The notes under the pieces are model-generated. The model was not told where the DNA came from and did no database searches. It saw only the letters and a program-made list of their open reading frames with translations. DNA of 38,638 bases. It comes from Penium margaritaceum (taxonomy: Eukaryota > Streptophyta > Zygnematophyceae > Desmidiales > Peniaceae). The DNA lies in the NCBI GenBank assembly GCA_023375785.1, contig SZWC01001513.1, positions 160,162 to 198,799 on the forward strand, in the 5' to 3' direction. Of the stretch, positions 10,974 through 21,767 are shown piece after piece. A program made the translations under genes and the position numbers. Numbering within the stretch: position 1 is the stretch's first letter; each line of letters starts with the position of its first letter.

Positions 10974-12109
10974 CACACTGGTCAGAAACACAGTGGTCAG
11001 AAACACACTGGTCAGAAACACTGTGGTCCGAAACACCGTGGTCAGAAACACACTAGTCAGAAACACACTCGTCAGAAACACACTGGTCAGAAACACACTG
11101 GTCAGAAGCACAGTGGTCAGAATCACAGTGGTCAGAAACTCAGTGGCCAGAAACACACTGGTCAGAAACACAGTGGTCAGAAACACACTGGTCAGAAAAA
11201 CAGTGGTCAGAAACACACTGGTTAGAAACACACTGGTCAGAAACACACTGGTCAGAAACACACTGGTAAAAAAAACACTGGTCAGCAACACAGTGGTCAG
11301 AAACACACTGGTCAGAAACACAGTGGTCAGTAATACAATGGTTAGAAACACAGTGGTCAGAAACACACTGGTCAGAAACACATTGGTCAGAAACACACTG
11401 GTCAGAAACACAGAGGTCAGAAACACACTGGTCATAAACACAGTGGTCAGAAACACAGTGGTCAGAAACATACTGGTCATGAACAAACTGGGCAGAACAG
11501 ACTGGTAAAAAACACACTGGTCAAAAACACACTGGTCAGAAACCCACTGGTCAGAAACACACTGGTCAGAAACACAGTGGTCAGAAACACACTGGTCAGA
11601 AACACAGTGGTCAGAAACACAGTGGTCAGAAACACACTGGTCAGAAACACATTGGTGAGAAGCACACTGTTTAGAAACACACTGGTCAGAAACACACTGA
11701 TCAGAAACACTGTGGTCAGAAACTAAGTGGTAAGAAACACACTAGTCAGAAACACAGTGTTCAGAAACACATTGGTCAGAAACACAGTGGTCAGAAACCC
11801 ACTTTTCAAAAACACACTGGTCGAAACACACTGTTCAGAAACACAGTGGTCAGAAACACAGTGGTGAAAAACACATTGGATGGAAACACAGTGGTCAGAA
11901 ACACAGTGGTCAGAAACACACTGGTCAGAAACACAGTGGTCAGAAACACACTGGTCAGAAACACTTTGGTGAGGAACACAGTGGTCAGAAACACACTGGT
12001 AAGAAACACAGTTGTCAGAAACACACTGGTCAGAAACACAGAGGTCAGAAACACACTGGTCGTAAACTCAGTGTTCAGAAACACAGTGGTCAGAAACACA
12101 CTGGTCGGA
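10451..12109 (+). repeat. Diverged monomer block with two phase slips
   Basis: These are diverse 15-bp units. Single-base slips lie at 11489-11502 (TGGGCAGAACAGAC) and 11818-11831 (TGGTCGAAACACAC). The left part up to 10973 is the first copy of a segmental duplication. No gene is seen. Confidence 0.92.
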
Positions 12110-14723
12110 AACACAGTGGTCAGAAACACACTGGTCAGATACACACTGGTCAGAAACACACTGGTCAGAAACATAGTGGTCAGAAAAACAGTGGTCAGAA
12201 ACACAGTGGTCAGAAACACTGTGGTCAGAAACACAGTGGTCAGAAACACACCGGTGAGAAACACAGTGGTCAGAAACACACTGGTCAGATACACACTGGT
12301 CAGAAACACACTGGTCAGAAACATAGTGGTCAGAAAAACAGTGGTCAGAAACACAGTGGTCAGAAACACTGTGGTCAGAAACACAGTGGTCAGAAACACA
12401 CCGGTGAGAAACACAGTGGTCAGAAACACACTGGTCAGATACACACTGGTCAGAAACACACTGGTCAGAAACATAGTGGTCAGAAAAACAGTGGTCAGAA
12501 ACACAGTGGTCAGAAACACTGTGGTCAGAAACACAGTGGTCAGAAACACACCGGTGAGAAACACAGTGGTCAGAAACACACTGGTCAGATACACACTGGT
12601 CAGAAACACACTGGTCAGAAACATAGTGGTCAGAAAAACAGTGGTCAGAAACACAGTGGTCAGAAACACTGTGGTCAGAAACACAGTGGTCAGAAACACA
12701 CCGGTGAGAAACACAGTGGTCAGAAACACACTGGTCAGATACACACTGGTCAGAAACACACTGGTCAGAAACATAGTGGTCAGAAAAACAGTGGTCAGAA
12801 ACACAGTGGTCAGAAACACTGTGGTCAGAAACACAGTGGTCAGAAACACACCGGTGAGAAACACAGTGGTCAGAAACACACTGGTCAGATACACACTGGT
12901 CAGAAACACACTGGTCAGAAACATAGTGGTCAGAAAAACAGTGGTCAGAAACACAGTGGTCAGAAACACTGTGGTCAGAAACACAGTGGTCAGAAACACA
13001 CCGGTGAGAAACACAGTGGTCAGAAACACACTGGTCAGATACACACTGGTCAGAAACACACTGGTCAGAAACATAGTGGTCAGAAAAACAGTGGTCAGAA
13101 ACACAGTGGTCAGAAACACTGTGGTCAGAAACACAGTGGTCAGAAACACACCGGTGAGAAACACAGTGGTCAGAAACACACTGGTCAGATACACACTGGT
13201 CAGAAACACACTGGTCAGAAACATAGTGGTCAGAAAAACAGTGGTCAGAAACACAGTGGTCAGAAACACTGTGGTCAGAAACACAGTGGTCAGAAACACA
13301 CCGGTGAGAAACACAGTGGTCAGAAACACACTGGTCAGATACACACTGGTCAGAAACACACTGGTCAGAAACATAGTGGTCAGAAAAACAGTGGTCAGAA
13401 ACACAGTGGTCAGAAACACTGTGGTCAGAAACACAGTGGTCAGAAACACACCGGTGAGAAACACAGTGGTCAGAAACACACTGGTCAGATACACACTGGT
13501 CAGAAACACACTGGTCAGAAACATAGTGGTCAGAAAAACAGTGGTCAGAAACACAGTGGTCAGAAACACTGTGGTCAGAAACACAGTGGTCAGAAACACA
13601 CCGGTGAGAAACACAGTGGTCAGAAACACACTGGTCAGATACACACTGGTCAGAAACACACTGGTCAGAAACATAGTGGTCAGAAAAACAGTGGTCAGAA
13701 ACACAGTGGTCAGAAACACTGTGGTCAGAAACACAGTGGTCAGAAACACACCGGTGAGAAACACAGTGGTCAGAAACACACTGGTCAGATACACACTGGT
13801 CAGAAACACACTGGTCAGAAACATAGTGGTCAGAAAAACAGTGGTCAGAAACACAGTGGTCAGAAACACTGTGGTCAGAAACACAGTGGTCAGAAACACA
13901 CCGGTGAGAAACACAGTGGTCAGAAACACACTGGTCAGATACACACTGGTCAGAAACACACTGGTCAGAAACATAGTGGTCAGAAAAACAGTGGTCAGAA
14001 ACACAGTGGTCAGAAACACTGTGGTCAGAAACACAGTGGTCAGAAACACACCGGTGAGAAACACAGTGGTCAGAAACACACTGGTCAGATACACACTGGT
14101 CAGAAACACACTGGTCAGAAACATAGTGGTCAGAAAAACAGTGGTCAGAAACACAGTGGTCAGAAACACTGTGGTCAGAAACACAGTGGTCAGAAACACA
14201 CCGGTGAGAAACACAGTGGTCAGAAACACACTGGTCAGATACACACTGGTCAGAAACACACTGGTCAGAAACATAGTGGTCAGAAAAACAGTGGTCAGAA
14301 ACACAGTGGTCAGAAACACTGTGGTCAGAAACACAGTGGTCAGAAACACACCGGTGAGAAACACAGTGGTCAGAAACACACTGGTCAGATACACACTGGT
14401 CAGAAACACACTGGTCAGAAACATAGTGGTCAGAAAAACAGTGGTCAGAAACACAGTGGTCAGAAACACTGTGGTCAGAAACACAGTGGTCAGAAACACA
14501 CCGGTGAGAAACACAGTGGTCAGAAACACACTGGTCAGATACACACTGGTCAGAAACACACTGGTCAGAAACATAGTGGTCAGAAAAACAGTGGTCAGAA
14601 ACACAGTGGTCAGAAACACTGTGGTCAGAAACACAGTGGTCAGAAACACACCGGTGAGAAACACAGTGGTCAGAAACACACTGGTCAGATACACACTGGT
14701 CAGAAACACACTGGTCAGAAACA
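12110..14723 (+). repeat. 150-bp HOR, 17.4 copies
   Basis: Ten units per copy are marked by GTCAGATACAC, ACATAGTGG, AAAAACAGTGG, CACTGTGG and CACACCGGTGAG. The ACCGGTGAG marker occurs 17 times at 150-bp spacing from 12250 to 14650. Copies are identical by eye. At 2.6 kb it is the largest homogeneous array in the window. It ends just before the third slipped-unit marker. Confidence 0.97.
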
Positions 14724-14756
14724 CCCTGGTCAGAAACACACTGGTCAGAAACACAC

Positions 14757-14785
14757 TGGTCACAAAGCACCGGTCATAAACACAG
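14757..14785 (+). repeat. Slipped-unit marker, copy 3 of 3
   Basis: The 14-bp unit TGGTCACAAAGCAC is followed by CGGTCATAAACACAG, 12.5 kb from the second copy at 2234. It lies just right of the 150-bp HOR. Confidence 0.9.
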
Positions 14786-14895
14786 TGGTCAGAAACACAC
14801 TGGTTAGAAACACAGTGGTCAGAAACACAGTGGTCAGAAACACAGTGGTCAGAAACACACTGGTCCGAAACACATGGGTCAGAAAGACACTGTTC

Positions 14896-15105
14896 AGAAA
14901 CACACTGGTCAGAAACACACTGTTCATAAACACAGTGGTCAGAAACACAGTGGTCAGAAACACAGTGATCAGAAACACTGTGGTCAGAAACACAGTGGTC
15001 AGAAACACACTGGTCAGAAACACACTGTTCATAAACACAGTGGTCAGAAACACAGTGGTCAGAAACACAGTGATCAGAAACACTGTGGTCAGAAACACAG
15101 TGGTC
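14896..15105 (+). repeat. 105-bp tandem duplication
   Basis: Seven units are repeated twice. The markers CTGTTCATAAAC (14920 and 15025) and CAGTGATCAG recur at 105-bp spacing. Confidence 0.92.
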
Positions 15106-15523
15106 TGAAACACAGGATAGAAACACACTGGTCAAAAAGACAGTGGTCAGAAACACACCGGTCAGAATCACTGTGGTCAGGAACACAGTGGTCAGAAACA
15201 CACTGGTAAGAAACACAGTGGTCAGAAACACACTGGTCAGAAACACAGTGGTCAGAAACACACTGTTCAGAAACACAGTGGTCAGAAACACTGTGGTCAG
15301 AAACTCAGTGGCGGAAACACAGTGGTCAGAAACACACTGGTCAGAAACACAGTGGTCAGAAACACAATGGTCAGAAACACAGTGGTCAGAAACACACTGG
15401 TCAGAAACAAACTGGTCAGATACACACTGGTTAGAAACACACTGGTCAGAAACACAGTGGTGAGAAACACAGTGGTCAGAAACACAGTGGTCAGAAACAC
15501 AGTGGTCAGAAACACACTGGTCG

Positions 15524-16214
15524 GAAACACAGTGGTCAGAAACACAGTGGTCAGACACACAGTGGTCAGAAACACATTGGTCAGAAACACACTGGTCAGA
15601 AACACACTGGTCAGATACACACTGGTTAGAAACACACTGGTCAGAAACACAGTGGTCAGAAACTCAATGGTCAGAAACACAGTGGTCAGAAACACAGTGG
15701 TCAGACACACAGTGGTCAGAAACACATTGGTCAGAAACACACTGGTCAGAAACACACTGGTCAGATACACACTGGTTAGAAACACACTGGTCAGAAACAC
15801 AGTGGTCAGAAACTCAATGGTCAGAAACACAGTGGTCAGAAACACAGTGGTCAGACACACAGTGGTCAGAAACACATTGGTCAGAAACACACTGGTCAGA
15901 AACACACTGGTCAGATACACACTGGTTAGAAACACACTGGTCAGAAACACAGTGGTCAGAAACTCAATGGTCAGAAACACAGTGGTCAGAAACACAGTGG
16001 TCAGACACACAGTGGTCAGAAACACATTGGTCAGAAACACACTGGTCAGAAACACACTGGTCAGATACACACTGGTTAGAAACACACTGGTCAGAAACAC
16101 AGTGGTCAGAAACTCAATGGTCAGAAACACAGTGGTCAGAAACACAGTGGTCAGACACACAGTGGTCAGAAACACATTGGTCAGAAACACACTGGTCAGA
16201 AACACACTGGTCAG
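15524..16214 (+). repeat. 150-bp HOR, 4.6 copies
   Basis: Ten units per copy are marked by GTCAGACACAC, CACATTGG, GTCAGATACAC, GGTTAGAAAC and AAACTCAATGG. The marker GACACACAGTGG sits near 15555 and then every 150 bp. The period equals that of the 12.1-14.7 kb array, but the variant units are different, so the two arrays are separate amplifications. Confidence 0.95.
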
Positions 16215-16666
16215 AAACACAGTGGACAGAAACACACTGGTCATAAACACACTGGTCACAAACACACTGGTCAGAAACACCCTGGTCAGAAACACAGTGG
16301 TCAGAAACAAAGTGGTCAGAAACACACTGGTCGGAAGTACTGTGGTCAGAAACACCCTGGTCAGAGGGATGGTGGTCAGAAACACAGTGGTCAGAAACAC
16401 ACTGGTCAGAAACACAGTGGACAGAAACACACTGGTCATAAACACACTGGTCATAAACACAGTGGTCAGAGATACAGTGGTCAGAAACACAGTGGTCAGG
16501 AACACACTGGTTAGAAGCACATCGGTCACAAACACAGTGGTCACAAACACACAGGTCAGAAACACAGTGGTCAGAAACACACTGGTCAGAAACACAGTGG
16601 TCAGAAACACAGTGGTCAGAAACACACAGTGGTCAGAAACACAGTGGTCAGAAACACGCTGGTCAC
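16215..16666 (+). repeat. Diverged monomer block
   Basis: These are diverse units. A GTGGACAG plus GGTCATAAAC pair recurs 195 bp apart (16222, 16417). A GAGGGATGG unit lies at 16358-16372. A 17-bp unit at 16613-16629 has gained an extra AC dinucleotide and moves the phase by two bases. Confidence 0.9.
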
Positions 16667-18546
16667 AAACACACTGGTCAGAAACACAGTGGTCAGACAC
16701 ACAGTGGTCAGAAACACACTAGTCAGAAACACAGTCGTCAGAAACACACTTGTCAGAAAGACAGTGGTAAAAAAAACAGTGGTCAGAAACACTCTAGACA
16801 GAAACACAGTGGTCAGAAACACACTGGTCAGACACACACTGGTCAGAAACACAGTGGTCAGAAACATAGTGGTCAGAAACACAGTGGTCAGAAACACAGT
16901 GGAGAGAAACACAGTGGTACGAAACACACTGGTCAGAAATACAGTGGTCACAAACATAGTTGTCAGAAACACCTTGGTCAGAAACAAACAGGTCAGAAAC
17001 ACAGTGGTCAGAAACACACTGGCAAGAAACACAGCGGTCAGAAACACACTGGTCAGAAGCACAGTGGTCAGAAACACAGTGGTTAGAAACACACTGGTCA
17101 GAAACACAGTGGTCAGACACACAGTGGTCAGAAACACACTAGTCAGAAACACAGTCGTCAGAAACACACTTGTCAGAAAGACAGTGGTAAAAAAAACAGT
17201 GGTCAGAAACACTCTAGACAGAAACACAGTGGTCAGAAACACACTGGTCAGACACACACTGGTCAGAAACACAGTGGTCAGAAACATAGTGGTCAGAAAC
17301 ACAGTGGTCAGAAACACAGTGGAGAGAAACACAGTGGTACGAAACACACTGGTCAGAAATACAGTGGTCACAAACATAGTTGTCAGAAACACCTTGGTCA
17401 GAAACAAACAGGTCAGAAACACAGTGGTCAGAAACACACTGGCAAGAAACACAGCGGTCAGAAACACACTGGTCAGAAGCACAGTGGTCAGAAACACAGT
17501 GGTTAGAAACACACTGGTCAGAAACACAGTGGTCAGACACACAGTGGTCAGAAACACACTAGTCAGAAACACAGTCGTCAGAAACACACTTGTCAGAAAG
17601 ACAGTGGTAAAAAAAACAGTGGTCAGAAACACTCTAGACAGAAACACAGTGGTCAGAAACACACTGGTCAGACACACACTGGTCAGAAACACAGTGGTCA
17701 GAAACATAGTGGTCAGAAACACAGTGGTCAGAAACACAGTGGAGAGAAACACAGTGGTACGAAACACACTGGTCAGAAATACAGTGGTCACAAACATAGT
17801 TGTCAGAAACACCTTGGTCAGAAACAAACAGGTCAGAAACACAGTGGTCAGAAACACACTGGCAAGAAACACAGCGGTCAGAAACACACTGGTCAGAAGC
17901 ACAGTGGTCAGAAACACAGTGGTTAGAAACACACTGGTCAGAAACACAGTGGTCAGACACACAGTGGTCAGAAACACACTAGTCAGAAACACAGTCGTCA
18001 GAAACACACTTGTCAGAAAGACAGTGGTAAAAAAAACAGTGGTCAGAAACACTCTAGACAGAAACACAGTGGTCAGAAACACACTGGTCAGACACACACT
18101 GGTCAGAAACACAGTGGTCAGAAACATAGTGGTCAGAAACACAGTGGTCAGAAACACAGTGGAGAGAAACACAGTGGTACGAAACACACTGGTCAGAAAT
18201 ACAGTGGTCACAAACATAGTTGTCAGAAACACCTTGGTCAGAAACAAACAGGTCAGAAACACAGTGGTCAGAAACACACTGGCAAGAAACACAGCGGTCA
18301 GAAACACACTGGTCAGAAGCACAGTGGTCAGAAACACAGTGGTTAGAAACACACTGGTCAGAAACACAGTGGTCAGACACACAGTGGTCAGAAACACACT
18401 AGTCAGAAACACAGTCGTCAGAAACACACTTGTCAGAAAGACAGTGGTAAAAAAAACAGTGGTCAGAAACACTCTAGACAGAAACACAGTGGTCAGAAAC
18501 ACACTGGTCAGACACACACTGGTCAGAAACACAGTGGTCAGAAACA
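16667..18546 (+). repeat. 420-bp HOR, 4.5 copies
   Basis: With twenty-eight units per copy, this is the longest period in the window. Markers per copy include CACTAGTCAG, CAGTCGTCAG, GGTAAAAAAAACAG, ACTCTAGACAG (TCTAGA at 16793 and every 420 bp to 18473), GGAGAGAAAC, GGTACGAAAC, CACCTTGG, AACAAACAGG, GGCAAGAAAC and CACAGCGG. Copies look identical. Part of the unit is shared with the 7.05-7.5 kb duplication, and other markers are shared with 10.6, 19.6 and 23.0 kb. Confidence 0.95.
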
Positions 18547-18903
18547 CACTGGTCAGAAAGACAGTGGTCAGAAACACACTGGTCAGAAAGACAGTGGTCA
18601 GAAACACAGTGGTCAGAAACACACGGGTCAGAAACACAGTGGTCAGAAACACACTAGTCAGAAACACTGTGCTCAGGAACACAGTGGTCAGAATCACTTT
18701 GGCAAGAAACACAGTGGTCAGAAACACACTGGTCAGAAACACAGTGGTCAGAAACACACTGGTGAGAAACACACTGGTCAGAAACACACTGGTGAGAAAC
18801 ACAGCGGTCAGAAACACAGTGGAGAGAAACACAGTGGTACGAAACACACTGGTCAGAAAGACAGTGGTCAGAAACACACTGGTCAGACACACACTGGTCA
18901 GAC
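18547..18903 (+). repeat. Diverged monomer block
   Basis: About 24 units reuse variants from the neighbouring 420-bp HOR (GGAGAGAAAC, GGTACGAAAC, CACAGCGG) in a new order. No gene is seen. Confidence 0.88.
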
Positions 18904-19339
18904 ACACAGTGGTCAGAAACACAGTGGTCAGAAAGACACTGGTCAGAAGCACAGTGGTCAGAAACATAGAGGTCAGAAACACACTGGTCAGAAACACCCT
19001 GGTCAGAAAGACAGTTGTCAGAAACACAGTGGTCATAAACACAGTGGTCAGAAACACAGTGGTCAGAAAGACACTGGTCAGAAGCACAGTGGTCAGAAAC
19101 ATAGAGGTCAGAAACACACTGGTCAGAAACACCCTGGTCAGAAAGACAGTTGTCAGAAACACAGTGGTCATAAACACAGTGGTCAGAAACACAGTGGTCA
19201 GAAAGACACTGGTCAGAAGCACAGTGGTCAGAAACATAGAGGTCAGAAACACACTGGTCAGAAACACCCTGGTCAGAAAGACAGTTGTCAGAAACACAGT
19301 GGTCATAAACACAGTGGTCAGAAACACAGTGGTCAGAAA
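18904..19339 (+). repeat. 135-bp HOR, 3.2 copies
   Basis: Nine units per copy are marked by AAAGACACTGG, GAAGCACAG, AACATAGAGG, CACCCTGG, AAAGACAGTTG and GGTCATAAAC. The AAGACACT marker is at 18933, 19068 and 19203. Six of the nine units recur as a 90-bp pair at 19891-20075. Confidence 0.94.
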
Positions 19340-19909
19340 CACACTGGTTAGAAACACAGTGGTAAGTAAGACTCTGGTCAGAAACAAAGTGGTCAGAAAC
19401 ACAGTGGTCAGAAACACAGTGGTCAGAAACACAGTGGTCAAAAACACACTGGTCACAAACACACTGGTCAGAAACATAGTGGTCAAAAACAATGTGGTCA
19501 AAAACACAGTGGTCAGAAACACACTGGTCAGACACACACTGGTCAGACACACAGTGGTCAGAAACACACTGCTCAGAAACACAGTCGTCACAAAAACTGT
19601 GGTAAGAAACACTCTAGACAGAAACACAGTGGTCAGAAACACACTGATCAGAAACACACTGGTCAGAGACACAGTGGTCAGAAACACAGTGGTAAGAAAC
19701 AGAGTGTTCAGAAAGACACTGGTTAGAAACACCCTGGTCTGAAACACACTGGTCAGAAACACAATGGTCAGAAACACAGTGGTCAGCAACACACTGGTCA
19801 GAAACACAGTGGTCAGAAACACTGTGGTCAGAAACACAGTGGTCAGAAAGACAGTGGTCAGAGACACACTGGTCGGAAACACAGTGGTCAGAAACACAGT
19901 GGTCAGAAA
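19317..19909 (+). repeat. Segmental duplication within the array, copy B
   Basis: This matches 10381-10973 at an offset of 8936 bp. It carries a single TAAGACTCTGG unit (19367) from the end of the 8.8-10.4 kb HOR, although that HOR is not present here. This implies transfer of a junction fragment, not independent origin. Confidence 0.9.
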
Positions 19910-20949
19910 GACACTGGTCAGAAGCACAGTGGTCAGAAACATAGAGGTCAGAAACACACTGGTCAGAAACACACTGGTCAGAAACACAGTGGTCAGAAAG
20001 ACACTGGTCAGAAGCACAGTGGTCAGAAACATAGAGGTCAGAAACACACTGGTCAGAAACACACTGGTCAGAAAAACACTGGTAAGAAATACAGTGGTCA
20101 GAAACACACTAGTCAGAAACACACTGGTGAGAAACACAGTGGTCAGAAACACATTGGTCAGAAACTCAGGGGTCAGACACACACTGGTCAGAAACACACT
20201 GGTCAGAAACACTGTGGTCAGAAACACAGTGGTCAGAAACACAGTGGTCAGAAACATACTTGTCAGAAACAAGGTGGTTGGAAACACAGTGGTCAGAAAC
20301 ACAGTGGTCAGACACACAATAATCACAAACACAGTGGTCAGAAACACTGTGGTCAGAAACACACTGGTCAGAAATACACTGGTCAGAGACACAGTGGTCT
20401 GAAATACAGTGTTCAGAAACACAGTGGTCAGGAAGACAGTGGTCAGAAAAACAGTGGTCAGAAACATAGTCGTCAGAAACACACTGGTAAGAAAAACAGT
20501 GGTCACAAACACAGTGGTCAGAAACACTCTGGTCAGAAACACAGTGGTCAGAAACACAGTGGTCAGAAACACAGTGGTCAGAAACACACTGGTCAGAAAT
20601 ATAGTGGTGAGAAGCACAGTGGTGAGAAACACAGTGGTCAGAAACTCACTGGTGAGAAAAACACTGGTCAGAAACACACTGGTCAGAAACACAGTGTTCA
20701 GAAACACAGTGGTCAGAAACACAGTGGTCAAAAACACTGTGGTTAGAAAAACACTGGTCAGAAACACAGTGGTCAGCAACACGCTGGTCAGAAACACAGT
20801 GGTCTGAAACACACTGGTAAGAAACACAGTGGTCAGAAACACAGTGGTCAGACACACAGTGGTCAGAAACACAGTGGTCAGAAACACAGCGGTCAGAAAC
20901 ACAGTGGTCAGAAACACACTGGTCAGAAACACACTGGTCAGAAACACCC
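19340..20949 (+). repeat. Diverged monomer block, includes segmental copy B
   Basis: These are diverse in-phase units. The left part up to 19909 is the second copy of the 10.4-11.0 kb block. A 90-bp duplication follows at 19891-20075. The rest is single diverged monomers with no gene. Confidence 0.9.
19891..20075 (+). repeat. 90-bp tandem duplication
   Basis: Six units are repeated twice with the markers AAAGACACTGG, GAAGCACAG and AACATAGAGG. They are shared with the 135-bp HOR at 18904-19339 but lack three of its nine units. Confidence 0.9.
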
Positions 20950-21767
20950 TGTCAGAAACACACTGGTCAGAAACAAAGTGGTCATAAACACAGTGGTCAG
21001 AAACACAGTTGTCAGAAACACAGTGGTCAGAAACACACTGGTCAGAAACACTGTGGTCAGAAATACAGTGGTCAGAAACACAGTGGTCAGAAACACAGTG
21101 GTCAAAAATACACTGGTCAGAAACACAGTGGTCAGAAACACATTGGTCAGAAACATAGTGGTCTGAAACACACTGGTCAGAAACACACTTGTCAGAAACA
21201 CACTGGTCAGAAACACACTGGTGAAAACACAGTGGTCAGAAACACACTGGTCAGAAATACAGGGGTCAGAAACACACTGGTCAGAAACACAGTGGTCAGA
21301 AACAAATTGGTCAGAAACACAGTGGTCAGAAACACACTGGTCAGAAACACAGTGGTCACAAACACACTGGTCAGAAACATAGTGGTCTGAAACACACGGT
21401 CAGAAACATACTGGTCAGAAACACACTGGTCAGAAACACAGTGGTCAGAAACACACTGGTCAGAAAAACACTGGTCAGAAACACACTGGTCAGAAACTAC
21501 TGGTCAGAAACACAGTGGTCAGAAACACACTGGTCAGCAACACAGTGGTTAGAAACACAGTGGTCAGAAACATGTGGTCAGAAACACAGTGGTCAGAAAC
21601 ACAGTGGTCAGAAACACAGTGGTCAGAAACACAGTGGTCAGAAACACACTGGTCAGCAACACAGTGGTTAGAAACACAGTGGTCAGAAACATGTGGTCAG
21701 AAACACAGTGGTCAGAAACACAGTGGTCAGAAACACAGTGGTCAGAAACACAGTGGTCAGAAACACA
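20950..21767 (+). repeat. Slip-rich diverged block
   Basis: Seven 14-bp units occur here: 20950-20963, 21219-21232, 21398-21411, 21487-21500, 21561-21574 and 21680-21693, plus the lost base noted within the same run if the two copies of the CATG slip are counted with their duplication. The deleted base differs among them. The last two (TGGTCAGAAACATG) are copies made by a 119-bp duplication (21520-21767). No gene is seen. Confidence 0.88.
21520..21767 (+). repeat. 119-bp tandem duplication, 2.1 copies
   Basis: A block of eight units, one of them 14 bp, is repeated. Markers are GTCAGCAACAC (21533, 21652), GGTTAGAAAC and AAACATGTGG. The period is one short of 120 because the slipped unit was duplicated with its block. 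Confidence 0.92.

Larger units (their letters stand above)
14724..15523 (+). repeat. Diverged monomer block with slips
   Basis: These are diverse units carrying the slipped-unit marker at 14757-14785, an exact or near-exact 105-bp duplication (14896-15105), a 13-bp unit at 15116-15128 (GATAGAAACACAC) and a 14-bp unit at 15309-15322 (TGGCGGAAACACAG). No gene is seen. Confidence 0.92.
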
